Positions 1-7,465 are shown, counted from the stretch's first letter. The stretch: 10,425 nucleotides of DNA from DAOTTW01 sp034437615 (GCA_034437615.1 DAOTTW010000410.1:1-10425); one strand, 5' to 3'. Program-made: numbers and translations. The notes: generated from the letters alone by a model not told the origin.

Positions 1-441
1 TTCAATGTGGGGTCGATCCTGCGCGATGAGCACATAATCCTGCAATGACGGAATCTGCCGATAATAGCGGAACTTCTCAACTCGGTCATAGTTGGCGGTG
101 GATGGTGATAAAACCTCAATAATCAAACCCGGATTCAACAGTGTATCCGTGCGGCCTTCAAGCATCTCTGGCTCGCCACACACCACGCTAAGATCGGGAT
201 AAAAGTAACGCTTTGCCTCGACCACTTGCACGCGCATATCGTTGGCGTAAAGCTCACAGGGGCGGCTTCGCAACTGTGGACCAAGCGCCAACAAACTTGA
301 TGTAACGATCAGCAGGTGCTCACGGCTGGCCCCAGCCATCGCCAGGATTTCGCCATCGTGATATTCGTGCTTAATGTCGCTGTTGTGCTCTAATTCGAGG
401 TATTCAGCCTCGGTGTAGCGTTTGCGTGGCATCGCGGACAT
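1..441 (-). CDS. Uma2-family (DUF820) putative endonuclease, 3' end cut by window
   Basis: A minus-strand frame stays open for 147 codons from an ATG at 441 to the window edge; about 40-50 C-terminal residues are probably missing, since family members are usually near 190 residues. The translation carries the family pattern: YTEAEYLELE near the N terminus, then KHEYHDGEILAMAG, FYPDLSVVC (Asp83) and NPGLIIEVLSPST (Glu109), then EKFRYYRQIPSLQDYVLI. Uma2 proteins have a PD-(D/E)XK nuclease-like fold; Asp83 and Glu109 fit the metal-binding acidic positions. The biological role of the family is poorly known; copies are often numerous in cyanobacteria and Chloroflexota. A second in-frame ATG lies at 432, but a good Shine-Dalgarno sequence at 450-456 has correct spacing only for 441. 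The gene is co-oriented with the GCS2-like gene, 149 bp downstream of it, with a palindrome between them. Family assignment is strong; cellular function is unknown. Confidence 0.9.
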   Translation of the reverse strand, partial: MSAMPRKRYTEAEYLELEHNSDIKHEYHDGEILAMAGASREHLLIVTSSLLALGPQLRSRPCELYANDMRVQVVEAKRYFYPDLSVVCGEPEMLEGRTDTLLNPGLIIEVLSPSTANYDRVEKFRYYRQIPSLQDYVLIAQDRPHIE

Positions 442-449
442 TATCACGG

Positions 450-456
450 CTCCCTT
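450..456 (-). promoter_or_regulatory. Ribosome binding site of the Uma2 gene
   Basis: On the minus strand this reads AAGGGAG, with 8 nt between GGGAG and the ATG at 441. The alternative ATG at 432 would be 17 nt away, so the site favours the upstream start. Confidence 0.6.
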
Positions 457-504
457 GCCATGAATGGCTTATGGATAGACGAAAACAAACCCACATGGTC
501 GTAG

Positions 505-524
505 GGACACGGCTTGCTGTGTCC
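505..524. repeat. 20-bp palindrome R1 (dispersed-repeat type)
   Basis: The plus strand reads GGACACGGCTTGCTGTGTCC: 9-bp arms, with one G/T mismatch, around a central TT. It is preceded by GTAGGGAC-type flank (501-508) and lies between the GCS2-like stop (591) and the Uma2 start (441). On the minus strand its core AGCAAGC and flank CCCTAC match palindrome R2 at 2664-2683, while the arms differ in a compensatory way. No T-run follows on either strand, so it is not a classical terminator, although an RNA hairpin at the 3' end of the GCS2-like transcript is possible. The rest of the 442-590 spacer shows no gene. Confidence 0.6.
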
Positions 525-590
525 GCCCTCTGCGGAAGCCAGGAATGGCGTCCTTACAACGAATTGTCTGAGTCCGTTTTGCCTTCGCCA

Positions 591-2411
591 TTAGCTGTAG
601 CGCTCACACAGGGCATCATGTACGCGGTTGGCCACGCGCAGCACCGCCTCCGGGTTGTGTTCGCCGGGGGTGCCGCCCTCCTCGATGAACGCATCCCGCA
701 GGATTTTACCCCAATTGCCCGTACTGCGGCGTGCCGGGTCCGTGATGAAATGCTCGACGGTGGTGGCAACGAGACCACTAGGCGGGTTAATCATGCGGCG
801 CAGGCTCATATACACATCGTCAATTTCCGGCGGCTTGACGCTGGTGACGCCGATCAGATGGCGATGCATGTAAACGCGCTTCATCTCATAAAAATCTTCC
901 AGGCTCATTTTCGTGCCTGTCGGCGTCTCTAGCAGCATATCCGTGCCGACGCGGTCCGAATGATCCTGCAATTTCGTGAATTTTTGCGTGCTCAGCGGCC
1001 CGATAATCGCCAACAGCGCCGGGTCGTCATACATGGGGCGCAGGTCGGTGCCGTGCTGCCGATAATAATTTTCGACCAGCGCATGAGTGAATTCAAAATC
1101 GGCCAGGGCTGCGGCCTGACGTGACGCACTGATATTTACGGGCATCCCTGTGCTTTCAATGGTGCAGATGCGGCGCGACATGCCTAAATCCGGGCGCACG
1201 CGGCCATAGGGGTTGTGCATCGCGGAAATATCGCGGCCCAAGCCGCCCTCACATAGCAGAGCGCGTGCGGGGGCGTTCGCGCCATCGTTATGCAGCAGGT
1301 CACCATAGCGCTGCATGTCATCCGGCAGCAGGTGCGGCGCTAACGGCAATTCCAGGTAGCGCCCGGTGACGGTCATGCTGCGCAGATATTCACGTGTACA
1401 CAGCAATTCGGGGTCACAGGTGCCATTGACGAACGGCCCACCCTTCAGCATCGCCGCGTTTGCAATGGCGGTGGCGCTGCGCAGCATCGTATAGAACGCG
1501 AACAGGCCAAGCGCTTCAGAGCGTCCGGCGACATCCAGATGCACATGACAGCCCTGCAAGCGGAAAATCTCGATCACGTTGGCGTCATCCGGCATGTGAT
1601 AGCGCTTGCGCATCGCATCCTGCCGTTGCAGATACGCCGGGAAGCCCTGATTGGCCTCCGTCATGGCGATCAGCGCCGTTTGCACTTTCGGGTCTGGCGT
1701 CATGCGAAAATCGCTCAAGATAGGATACGCGGACATAATCGCCGTGTTCAGGCCCGTATTACAGCTAGCCGCCACCAACGAGGACATAATCGCATCCAAC
1801 ACAGTGCGCGTGCGGTGGTAGCCGATGCCGGGTGAGATATGCACTTCGATTTGATACTGGCAGGCTTCGCGGTCTACTGTTGGCGCGATGCCAAGCACCC
1901 GCGCATGACGGTCATAATAGCTGATGAAGGCGTTCATCTCGTCTTCGCTGGGGGCGTTGCCATCGGCATGATACAAGCCGAGTTCGAGTTCTGCGCCCAT
2001 TTGCCGCATGTCGATGCTGGGGTTATCGGTTTCGTGCAGGTTCGTGTGGTTGACGCTGGGGTTGAAATTGTAGGGCACCACGCTTTTGAGCAGGGTCTTT
2101 TCGCCGCGATAGCGCTTGCTGGCGAAGCTGGCCATGATGTACTGCCGCCCGTTGACATGCGCCAGCAGCACATTGCCTGGCTCTGTGCCGCTGTATTTGA
2201 GCGTTAGCGGCACCTCGGCGGCAGCGGCCAAATCCTCTAATAGAATTTCGTCGCCCTCTGCCTGTTCGCGCAGTTCTTTCAGGCGTGCAACGAAGCGTCT
2301 TTTCTGCTGTTCGATCAAATACCAGGGGATCGCGTCGCTGAAAGCCGCGACTTCGGCGTTTGTAGGCAAAGGTGACGCGATCTGCTCACTGGTGCGGTTG
2401 ATGTTGGTCAT
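591..2411 (-). CDS. GCS2-superfamily (glutamate-cysteine ligase-like) protein, extended
   Basis: This 606-residue protein resembles the GCS2/YbdK-type carboxylate-amine ligases, which share the glutamine synthetase fold and join an amino acid to a carboxylate using ATP. Visible motifs, in order, are a GAELEL (GxExE) metal-binding signature with Glu141 and Glu143; YQIEVHISPG with Glu189; GCHVHLD with His289 and His291, like the HVH of GCS2; and CTIES with Glu419, like the family's TxE motif. Typical GCS2 proteins are about 370 residues and begin with GxExE; here about 135 residues precede it and about 185 follow TIES, so this is a distinct long form. The frame extends upstream to 2543, with other ATGs at 2462 and 2420. 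I chose 2411 because AGGA (2420-2423) sits 8 nt upstream. No partner gene is adjacent. The substrate cannot be read from the sequence; a gamma-glutamyl ligase is possible, but glutathione synthesis should not be assumed. Confidence 0.6.
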   Translation of the reverse strand: MTNINRTSEQIASPLPTNAEVAAFSDAIPWYLIEQQKRRFVARLKELREQAEGDEILLEDLAAAAEVPLTLKYSGTEPGNVLLAHVNGRQYIMASFASKRYRGEKTLLKSVVPYNFNPSVNHTNLHETDNPSIDMRQMGAELELGLYHADGNAPSEDEMNAFISYYDRHARVLGIAPTVDREACQYQIEVHISPGIGYHRTRTVLDAIMSSLVAASCNTGLNTAIMSAYPILSDFRMTPDPKVQTALIAMTEANQGFPAYLQRQDAMRKRYHMPDDANVIEIFRLQGCHVHLDVAGRSEALGLFAFYTMLRSATAIANAAMLKGGPFVNGTCDPELLCTREYLRSMTVTGRYLELPLAPHLLPDDMQRYGDLLHNDGANAPARALLCEGGLGRDISAMHNPYGRVRPDLGMSRRICTIESTGMPVNISASRQAAALADFEFTHALVENYYRQHGTDLRPMYDDPALLAIIGPLSTQKFTKLQDHSDRVGTDMLLETPTGTKMSLEDFYEMKRVYMHRHLIGVTSVKPPEIDDVYMSLRRMINPPSGLVATTVEHFITDPARRSTGNWGKILRDAFIEEGGTPGEHNPEAVLRVANRVHDALCERYS

Positions 2412-2419
2412 GGCACACA

Positions 2420-2423
2420 TCCT
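2420..2423 (-). promoter_or_regulatory. Ribosome binding site choosing the GCS2-like start
   Basis: AGGA on the minus strand stands 8 nt from the ATG at 2411. The ATG at 2420 has a purine-rich stretch directly abutting it, too close to serve. The ATG at 2462 has only a possible AGGCGG upstream, so 2411 is preferred but not certain. Confidence 0.45.
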
Positions 2424-2527
2424 GCGTGGTGTCTCTGACAGCGTGTTTAGATTTTCGACCATCCTTGCGCCGCCTGCAAGCGGTAATTTGCCACAGATGA
2501 GAATTGCCCCGCTGCACCACTTTGCAC

Positions 2528-2566
2528 AGGGCACAGCTTGCATGTACGTTCATACCTTTGTGCCCT
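2528..2566. repeat. Inverted repeat in the leader of the GCS2-like gene
   Basis: Perfect 8-bp arms, AGGGCACA (2528-2535) and TGTGCCCT (2559-2566), enclose 23 nt that contain an imperfect dyad centred on ACGT. It lies about 117 nt upstream of the chosen start. It could be a regulator binding site or an RNA hairpin in the leader. I could not identify a convincing sigma70-type promoter beside it. Confidence 0.35.
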
Positions 2567-2642
2567 CGTGGTTAAAGTTTCCGGCAACATACGGCAAAAT
2601 CAATGTGACTGCACTCATGGAGATATGAAAACGGATTCGCAG

Positions 2643-2662
2643 GGGTGCAATGCATTGCGCCC
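2643..2662. repeat. 20-bp palindrome R3
   Basis: The plus strand reads GGGTGCAATGCATTGCGCCC: 9-bp arms around a central GC, with a single T/G mismatch. It is separated by one base from palindrome R2. Together they occupy the 3' side of the helicase gene, 34-74 nt past its stop at 2717. On the helicase transcript the two can fold as consecutive hairpins and might block read-through into the GCS2-like gene or protect the 3' end, but no U-run follows. Confidence 0.6.
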
Positions 2663-2663
2663 A

Positions 2664-2683
2664 GGGCTTAGCAAGCTAAGCCC
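2664..2683. repeat. 20-bp perfect palindrome R2
   Basis: The plus strand reads GGGCTTAGCAAGCTAAGCCC: perfect 9-bp arms around a central AA, followed by CCTAC. It lies 33 nt beyond the helicase stop codon. Its core and right flank match the minus strand of R1 near position 505-524, which marks both as members of one repeat family. Confidence 0.65.
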
Positions 2684-2716
2684 CTACAATCATACAGGTT
2701 CGTTTTCGTTTATCCA

Positions 2717-5700
2717 TTAGTTCAGTGCATCACGGAAGGCCAGCATTGCAATCATCTGCTGCATCTGCCACACATCATGGTCGGCGTCGTCGCGGGCGTC
2801 CAGCGCATCCATAAAATCCAGCAGCAGGGTTTTATCCGTCCGCAGCACATCAAAATCGGCCAACAGCAGCACTTCGCGCAGCATTGACGCGGGTATTTGC
2901 TGGATGTGGCCCGCATCAATCAGCCTGCGCACGACCTGACGAAGCGCTGCATGGTCGTGCTGTCGATCTTCTAGCCAGCCCCACAGCGCATAGGCCGCGT
3001 TCAGCGGTTCTGCGAAGCGTGGGAGCGGCGCTGACGCAAGGTAAGCGATCAAGTCAGCCCAGGTGAAATCTCTGATATAAGGGGTAAATGCTGCTGTGCT
3101 GGCGTGCCAAGACGTGATGAGCCACGCCAACTGTGAGCGCAACCAGGGGATTTCGTCGGCTGTGGCCACGCTCATCCATGCCAGATAAATATCGTGCTCT
3201 ACCTCTGCGTTCAGGTGTTTGGCGGCCAGCGCTTGCTGCCAATCGGCCAAACCGTCAGCCGGTGCCTCCATGCGGTTTTTCAGGCGGCCCCGCAAATACA
3301 ACACCTGTGCATCGTCACGCGCATCGGCCATCAGGTCCAGCAGGGTCTGCGCATGGCCTTTCGGCATCGGTAGCTGCGTCAGGCTATCCAGCACACGTAT
3401 CACGTCCGCCTGCTGTATGCTGAGCTTGTCATGCAGCCCACCCCACAGGCGCACCCACAGCGCCCCCCGGTGCGTCGGGATGTCCTGTAGTAAGCGTGCG
3501 GACCAGCTATTGACGTAGGTGCGCAGCGAGCGGCCCTGCGCTTCTTCTGCTTCCACCAATTCAAACAGTTGTGTCAGCGTCTCCAGGTCAGGGTGTCGGT
3601 TCGTGAAGCTCTCGATGTGTTCCAGCCTGTTTTGCGCGTCCTGGCTCATGCGGGCGATGGCGCTCTCGCGCAGTTTGCGGCCTTCCTCGCCCAGTACGAA
3701 CTTTTCATCTGGCACACAGACATTGCAGGAATAGCAGTTGCCGCCGACGACCACTTCATTGGATTTCAGGTAGCCAAGCAGCACCGCCCGCAGGCAATTG
3801 CGACGTGCCTCCAGCGCTTCGCCGGATTCAGTCACGCCGACGTAATCGTTAATCATGCGGTAGTATGAATCCCAGTCGTTTTTGCGGCGCTCGTCGTGCT
3901 GCGCCATGAACGCCTTTACGTAATCGTCGTCGTGTTGCGGTTGCTGGAATAGCGCCCCCGGTTCGATCTCAATACCGATGGGGCTGTTGTGCGTCTTGGG
4001 TGGGAACCAATCCAGCAGCGTAAGTTTTGGCTGACCCGTGTAGCCGCCATAGCGATAGGCCCCGGCATACATCAGCCACGCCTCATCATCTTGCAGATGC
4101 TCTGGGCGCGGCGTCACCAACCAGATGCTAAGCAGGTGGCTATTCCATTTGCCGGTGGAGCCAGTGGACCCCGCGCTGAAGCTGATGTCTGTCAGCAATT
4201 GCGATGTCTCGTAAAGCGACAGACCCAGGCGGTGCGCTAGCGGCACAATCGTGCGGACCGGATACTGCAACAGGCTCGTGAATTCGGACGGTGTGACCCC
4301 GGCATCCCGCAGCACGTGGCCAAAGTAATGATTCGAGTGCACGATGCGCCTGGCATCCCACACCTGCACGTAACGGATTTCGATATTGACGGTGCTCTGG
4401 CGTTCGATGAGCGCCTGACGTGGCCCCAAATCCGGCAGATCCGGGCGCACGCGATGCATAACGCTCAATACGCGCAGCAGATAGGTGCATTGCTGCTCAT
4501 AGCGCAGGCCCGCCGACAGCACATGCAGGTGCTCGCCGGATTCACGGCCACTGCTCTTGTAACGCTCAAATTGCGGCCACTGGTAGGGTGCGCCATCGCG
4601 CTTATAGCTGTCCAGATACGCGATGACCTGATCCAGCGTAAAATAGACATTGCCCCGTATGCCCGGCCCAAGCGTCCGCAGAAAATCTAGCATGGCTTGT
4701 GCATCAACTTCGCGGATGTAACGCGACTCAATGAAGTAGCGCAGCAATTCGGTATCTGTGCGCCCTTGCTGGCCGTTTTGTAGCTCGGATGCACCGGGGC
4801 TGTAATACAGCACCACATCGGAAAATTCGCCGTCACGCCCGGCACGGCCCGCTTCCTGCGCATAGGCTTCGAGGTTTTCGGTGGGCGAACGGTGCAGAAT
4901 CAGGCGCACGTTATCCTTATCGACGCCCATGCCGAAGCCCTTCGTGGCCACCATGATGTTACGCTCGCCCCGGATGAAAGCGCGTTGCTCGGCCTGCCGA
5001 TTGCGCCCGACCAGCACACCATAGATATGCGCGTCGGTATCAGCCTGTGATTGCAGGGCTGGCCCATCGGGGTCGCTGTCTTCGCGTTCGTCCTTCATCT
5101 TGCCATGATAAATGGCGACGGCGTGCTGCAATTTACGCTCAAGATACGAAGCAAACGGCACAGCGCCCGAACTCGCCCCGCCTAGCAAGCCAGCCTGACC
5201 AGCCATCAGCAGGCGTCGGCGTTCAGTCTCGGATAAGTCGCCGCGTTCGATGCGTCGTATTAATTGCTGCACCTGCTCATAGGCGGGCTTTTTGCCGCCG
5301 AAAAACGCTTCCAGCGGGTAATAATTGCGCAGCGATTCCGGCGAGCCGCCTGTCGTCGGCATGAACACGATGGCCGAGCCGCCTTTTTCGCCGCCATCCG
5401 TGCCGTATTCGCGCTTAAATTGGCCCAGCGTTTCCAGCATATGCAGGGATTTTTCGTTCTGTGTGGCAAAGGTACGCACAATCAAGTTTAGCTCTGGCCG
5501 ATTCGACGTATCGACCAGCACATCACCCCCTTCTTGGATGAGGCGCGGGTCGAGTTCTAATTCTTCGCAGATGTCTTGCCGCACACGAGGGCTAGCCGTA
5601 GCAGTTAAGGCGATGCGCACCGGGTGGATGCCATATTGCGAGAGTCGGCGCGTGATATTCAGGTAGCTAGGCCGAAAATCATGCCCCCAATGGCTGACGC

Positions 5701-7426
5701 AGTGCGCTTCGTCCAGCGCGATGTAACGAATGCCAACGGCTTCATCCACGCGCTTGAGCGTTTCCAGCACATAAGCACGCTCTAGCTGCTCCGGGGTAAA
5801 ATACACGAGCTTGTAATGGCCGAGTTGCATCCGGCGCAGTATTTGCTGCCGTTCCTGGAAGGTCTTATCGCTGTTGACGTAATCGGCAACGTGGCTGAGG
5901 CCATAGCGGTTGTGCAGGCGCTCCGATACCTGATCCTGCATCAGCGATTTCAAGGGCGAAACGACGATGGTCACACCCGGCAGCGTCAGCGCAGGCAAGA
6001 TGAAACATTCGCTTTTGCCGCCACCTGTCGCCGCAATTCCCAAAATCGAACGGCCCTGTAGCACGCGCCGCAAAATCTGATGTTGAAAGGGTCGCATCGC
6101 TTTAAAGCCGAAGAAGCGCCGCGCTAGCCGATCAATCACGGCTGCATCGTAGCCACTGATGAAGCCTGTTTGCTGGGCTTCGTTTGCGTTTGCATTTGCC
6201 TTTGCTTTTTCCTCTGGTGACGAATCCGTCGCATCCCTTGCAAAGCGCGTTTCAGCGCTGATGCGCAGCAGTTGCCGCTCAGAGGCCGTGTTCTTATTGG
6301 CGTAGGCTGCACCCTGCATCGTGAACAGGTCACCGAAGGCCAGGCGCGGAAAGGCATCGCCCACTTGACGCTGTAGCGCGAAGCTCTGCGCGGGCGGTTC
6401 GACCACTGCCGGACATAGGCGGATGTATTCAGTACCGGCCTGATGGGTGCGCTCTAACATGCGGGTTTTATTCGCGTAGCGCCCCATATAGCGCACCGTC
6501 AGCGTTTGCGGCTGGCCTTGTTGCAGGTCCTGCGGGCGATAGAACAGCGCGACGTTGGGTGGCTTGGGTGGGTCGGTTTTGCAGCGTTGCAGGATGACGT
6601 ATTGCCACTTCAGATAATCGTGTGCGGGTGCGCCATCGTCGGGCAAGTGTAAATGTCTGTAATAGGCCGGAAAATGCATATCCGCGTAGCGCGGCACGTT
6701 ACAAAGCTGGCAGCGTCGTGGTAAATCCGCGCCGAGTTCTGCGCCGCATGGCCCCAATGTGCGAAAATCGGGGTGGCTGGCCATAAAATCCGCACGCCAG
6801 CGCATCATAGCCGAAGTATCTGCCTCCAGATCGCTTTCCGGTGGATCGTGCAGCATGACCACCAGCCCACCATCCGGCAGTGCCTCTAACGGCGTGTTAT
6901 CAAGCTGCTGCGGCGTCGGCGTGTCGATCAAGATCAGATTCGCGCTGTTCGCGGCGTCTGTCGCATCATCCGACCATGCTAAAGTACCGACCAACTCACG
7001 GCCCAGCGCATCCTGGTAGCTGCCCAGCAAGGCCATGCACAAATCCCGCACCTGTGCATCAGCGCCCGTACCAGCAAACCGTAACCGCGCCCAGGTCAGC
7101 GGCGTCTGATGCAAAGCATAAGCGTCCTGCAAACTGGCGAAGAAATCCACACAGGCCAGCAAAGCCACAGGCAGCGTTTCGCCCGCGAGTCGGATGTGGG
7201 GTTGCTCTGGCAGCGCCCCCTGCCGTAAAACATCGAGCAGGATAAGCTGTATTTGTGGGATGCGAACAGCAGCATGAGCCAGGATGCGGCGCGAGGTTGC
7301 TGTGGCGGCATCCTGGGCGATATGCTGCAATAAGCACGCCTCGACCTGTGGCGAAAGGCGCATCTTTTGCCCTGGGGCGATAAGTTGTTGCAGAGTTGTG
7401 GTCAAGTTGTTATATGGCACGGTCAT
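2717..7426 (-). CDS. Giant multidomain RecQ-family DNA helicase (1569 residues)
   Basis: This is an ATP-dependent 3'-5' DNA unwinding enzyme of the RecQ family by its motifs: FGFKAMRPFQHQIL (motif 0), ATGGGKS at 466-472 (Walker A), SPLKSLMQDQV (Ia), DEAH at 572-575 with the RecQ aromatic loop CVSHWGHDFRPSY, LTATA (III), AIVF at 685 (IV), VATKGFGMG from 826 (V) and QEAGRAGRDG at 857-866 (VI). A RecQ-type zinc cluster is present at Cys1211, 1231, 1234 and 1237, matching the Cys-X16-Cys-X2-Cys-X2-Cys layout of E. coli RecQ but far displaced. Additions to a standard RecQ (about 600 residues) are an N-terminal region 1-400 with Cys227/239/242; an Ala/Asn/Lys linker near 405-416; about 60 extra residues in RecA lobe 2; about 290 extra before the zinc site; and a helical tail 1240-1569 with a TPR-like stretch near 1377. 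No HRDC domain is evident. The ATG at 7426 lacks a clear ribosome site; an ATG at 7363, preceded by AGGG, is an alternative. Confidence 0.9.
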   Translation of the reverse strand: MTVPYNNLTTTLQQLIAPGQKMRLSPQVEACLLQHIAQDAATATSRRILAHAAVRIPQIQLILLDVLRQGALPEQPHIRLAGETLPVALLACVDFFASLQDAYALHQTPLTWARLRFAGTGADAQVRDLCMALLGSYQDALGRELVGTLAWSDDATDAANSANLILIDTPTPQQLDNTPLEALPDGGLVVMLHDPPESDLEADTSAMMRWRADFMASHPDFRTLGPCGAELGADLPRRCQLCNVPRYADMHFPAYYRHLHLPDDGAPAHDYLKWQYVILQRCKTDPPKPPNVALFYRPQDLQQGQPQTLTVRYMGRYANKTRMLERTHQAGTEYIRLCPAVVEPPAQSFALQRQVGDAFPRLAFGDLFTMQGAAYANKNTASERQLLRISAETRFARDATDSSPEEKAKANANANEAQQTGFISGYDAAVIDRLARRFFGFKAMRPFQHQILRRVLQGRSILGIAATGGGKSECFILPALTLPGVTIVVSPLKSLMQDQVSERLHNRYGLSHVADYVNSDKTFQERQQILRRMQLGHYKLVYFTPEQLERAYVLETLKRVDEAVGIRYIALDEAHCVSHWGHDFRPSYLNITRRLSQYGIHPVRIALTATASPRVRQDICEELELDPRLIQEGGDVLVDTSNRPELNLIVRTFATQNEKSLHMLETLGQFKREYGTDGGEKGGSAIVFMPTTGGSPESLRNYYPLEAFFGGKKPAYEQVQQLIRRIERGDLSETERRRLLMAGQAGLLGGASSGAVPFASYLERKLQHAVAIYHGKMKDEREDSDPDGPALQSQADTDAHIYGVLVGRNRQAEQRAFIRGERNIMVATKGFGMGVDKDNVRLILHRSPTENLEAYAQEAGRAGRDGEFSDVVLYYSPGASELQNGQQGRTDTELLRYFIESRYIREVDAQAMLDFLRTLGPGIRGNVYFTLDQVIAYLDSYKRDGAPYQWPQFERYKSSGRESGEHLHVLSAGLRYEQQCTYLLRVLSVMHRVRPDLPDLGPRQALIERQSTVNIEIRYVQVWDARRIVHSNHYFGHVLRDAGVTPSEFTSLLQYPVRTIVPLAHRLGLSLYETSQLLTDISFSAGSTGSTGKWNSHLLSIWLVTPRPEHLQDDEAWLMYAGAYRYGGYTGQPKLTLLDWFPPKTHNSPIGIEIEPGALFQQPQHDDDYVKAFMAQHDERRKNDWDSYYRMINDYVGVTESGEALEARRNCLRAVLLGYLKSNEVVVGGNCYSCNVCVPDEKFVLGEEGRKLRESAIARMSQDAQNRLEHIESFTNRHPDLETLTQLFELVEAEEAQGRSLRTYVNSWSARLLQDIPTHRGALWVRLWGGLHDKLSIQQADVIRVLDSLTQLPMPKGHAQTLLDLMADARDDAQVLYLRGRLKNRMEAPADGLADWQQALAAKHLNAEVEHDIYLAWMSVATADEIPWLRSQLAWLITSWHASTAAFTPYIRDFTWADLIAYLASAPLPRFAEPLNAAYALWGWLEDRQHDHAALRQVVRRLIDAGHIQQIPASMLREVLLLADFDVLRTDKTLLLDFMDALDARDDADHDVWQMQQMIAMLAFRDALN
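6181..6204. repeat. Hexanucleotide tandem repeat in the helicase linker
   Basis: Four copies of a 6-bp unit (CGTTTG, CGTTTG, CATTTG, CCTTTG) lie inside the helicase gene. On the coding strand they give an Ala-Asn-rich linker between the N-terminal region and the helicase core. Copy-number change in steps of six would keep the frame and only change linker length. Confidence 0.6.
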
Positions 7427-7465
7427 ATCTGTTGTAGCACGCTTTTAGCTCTCGCGTTGGGCTTG

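Noticed and set aside
505..524. Palindrome R1 as a rho-independent terminator of the GCS2-like gene
   Set aside because: The hairpin is not followed by a U-run in the minus-strand transcript, and a near-identical design recurs at 2664-2683, pointing to a dispersed repeat.
426..932. A 168-codon plus-strand frame across the 442-590 spacer
   Set aside because: Most of it is antisense to the end of the GCS2-like gene, its start overlaps the Uma2 5' end, and the translation has no family features.
2412..2543. Upstream extension of the GCS2-like protein to the ATG at 2543
   Set aside because: The extra 44 residues show no conserved pattern, the region holds part of the inverted repeat, and the ATG at 2411 has a better placed AGGA.
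2116..2628. A 170-codon plus-strand frame over the GCS2-like 5' end and leader
   Set aside because: It is antisense to the conserved N-terminal part of the GCS2-like protein and shows no domain or ribosome binding site.
2717..7426. A defence island built around the large helicase
   Set aside because: The immediate neighbours are rsmI, a GCS2-like gene and a lone Uma2 protein; no nuclease, methylase or other partner is linked in an operon, so no defence role can be supported here.
2717..7426. The long helicase as an assembly error or frameshift fusion
   Set aside because: One uninterrupted frame carries all RecQ motifs in order, with uniform codon use and no internal stops, so there is no sign of artificial joining.
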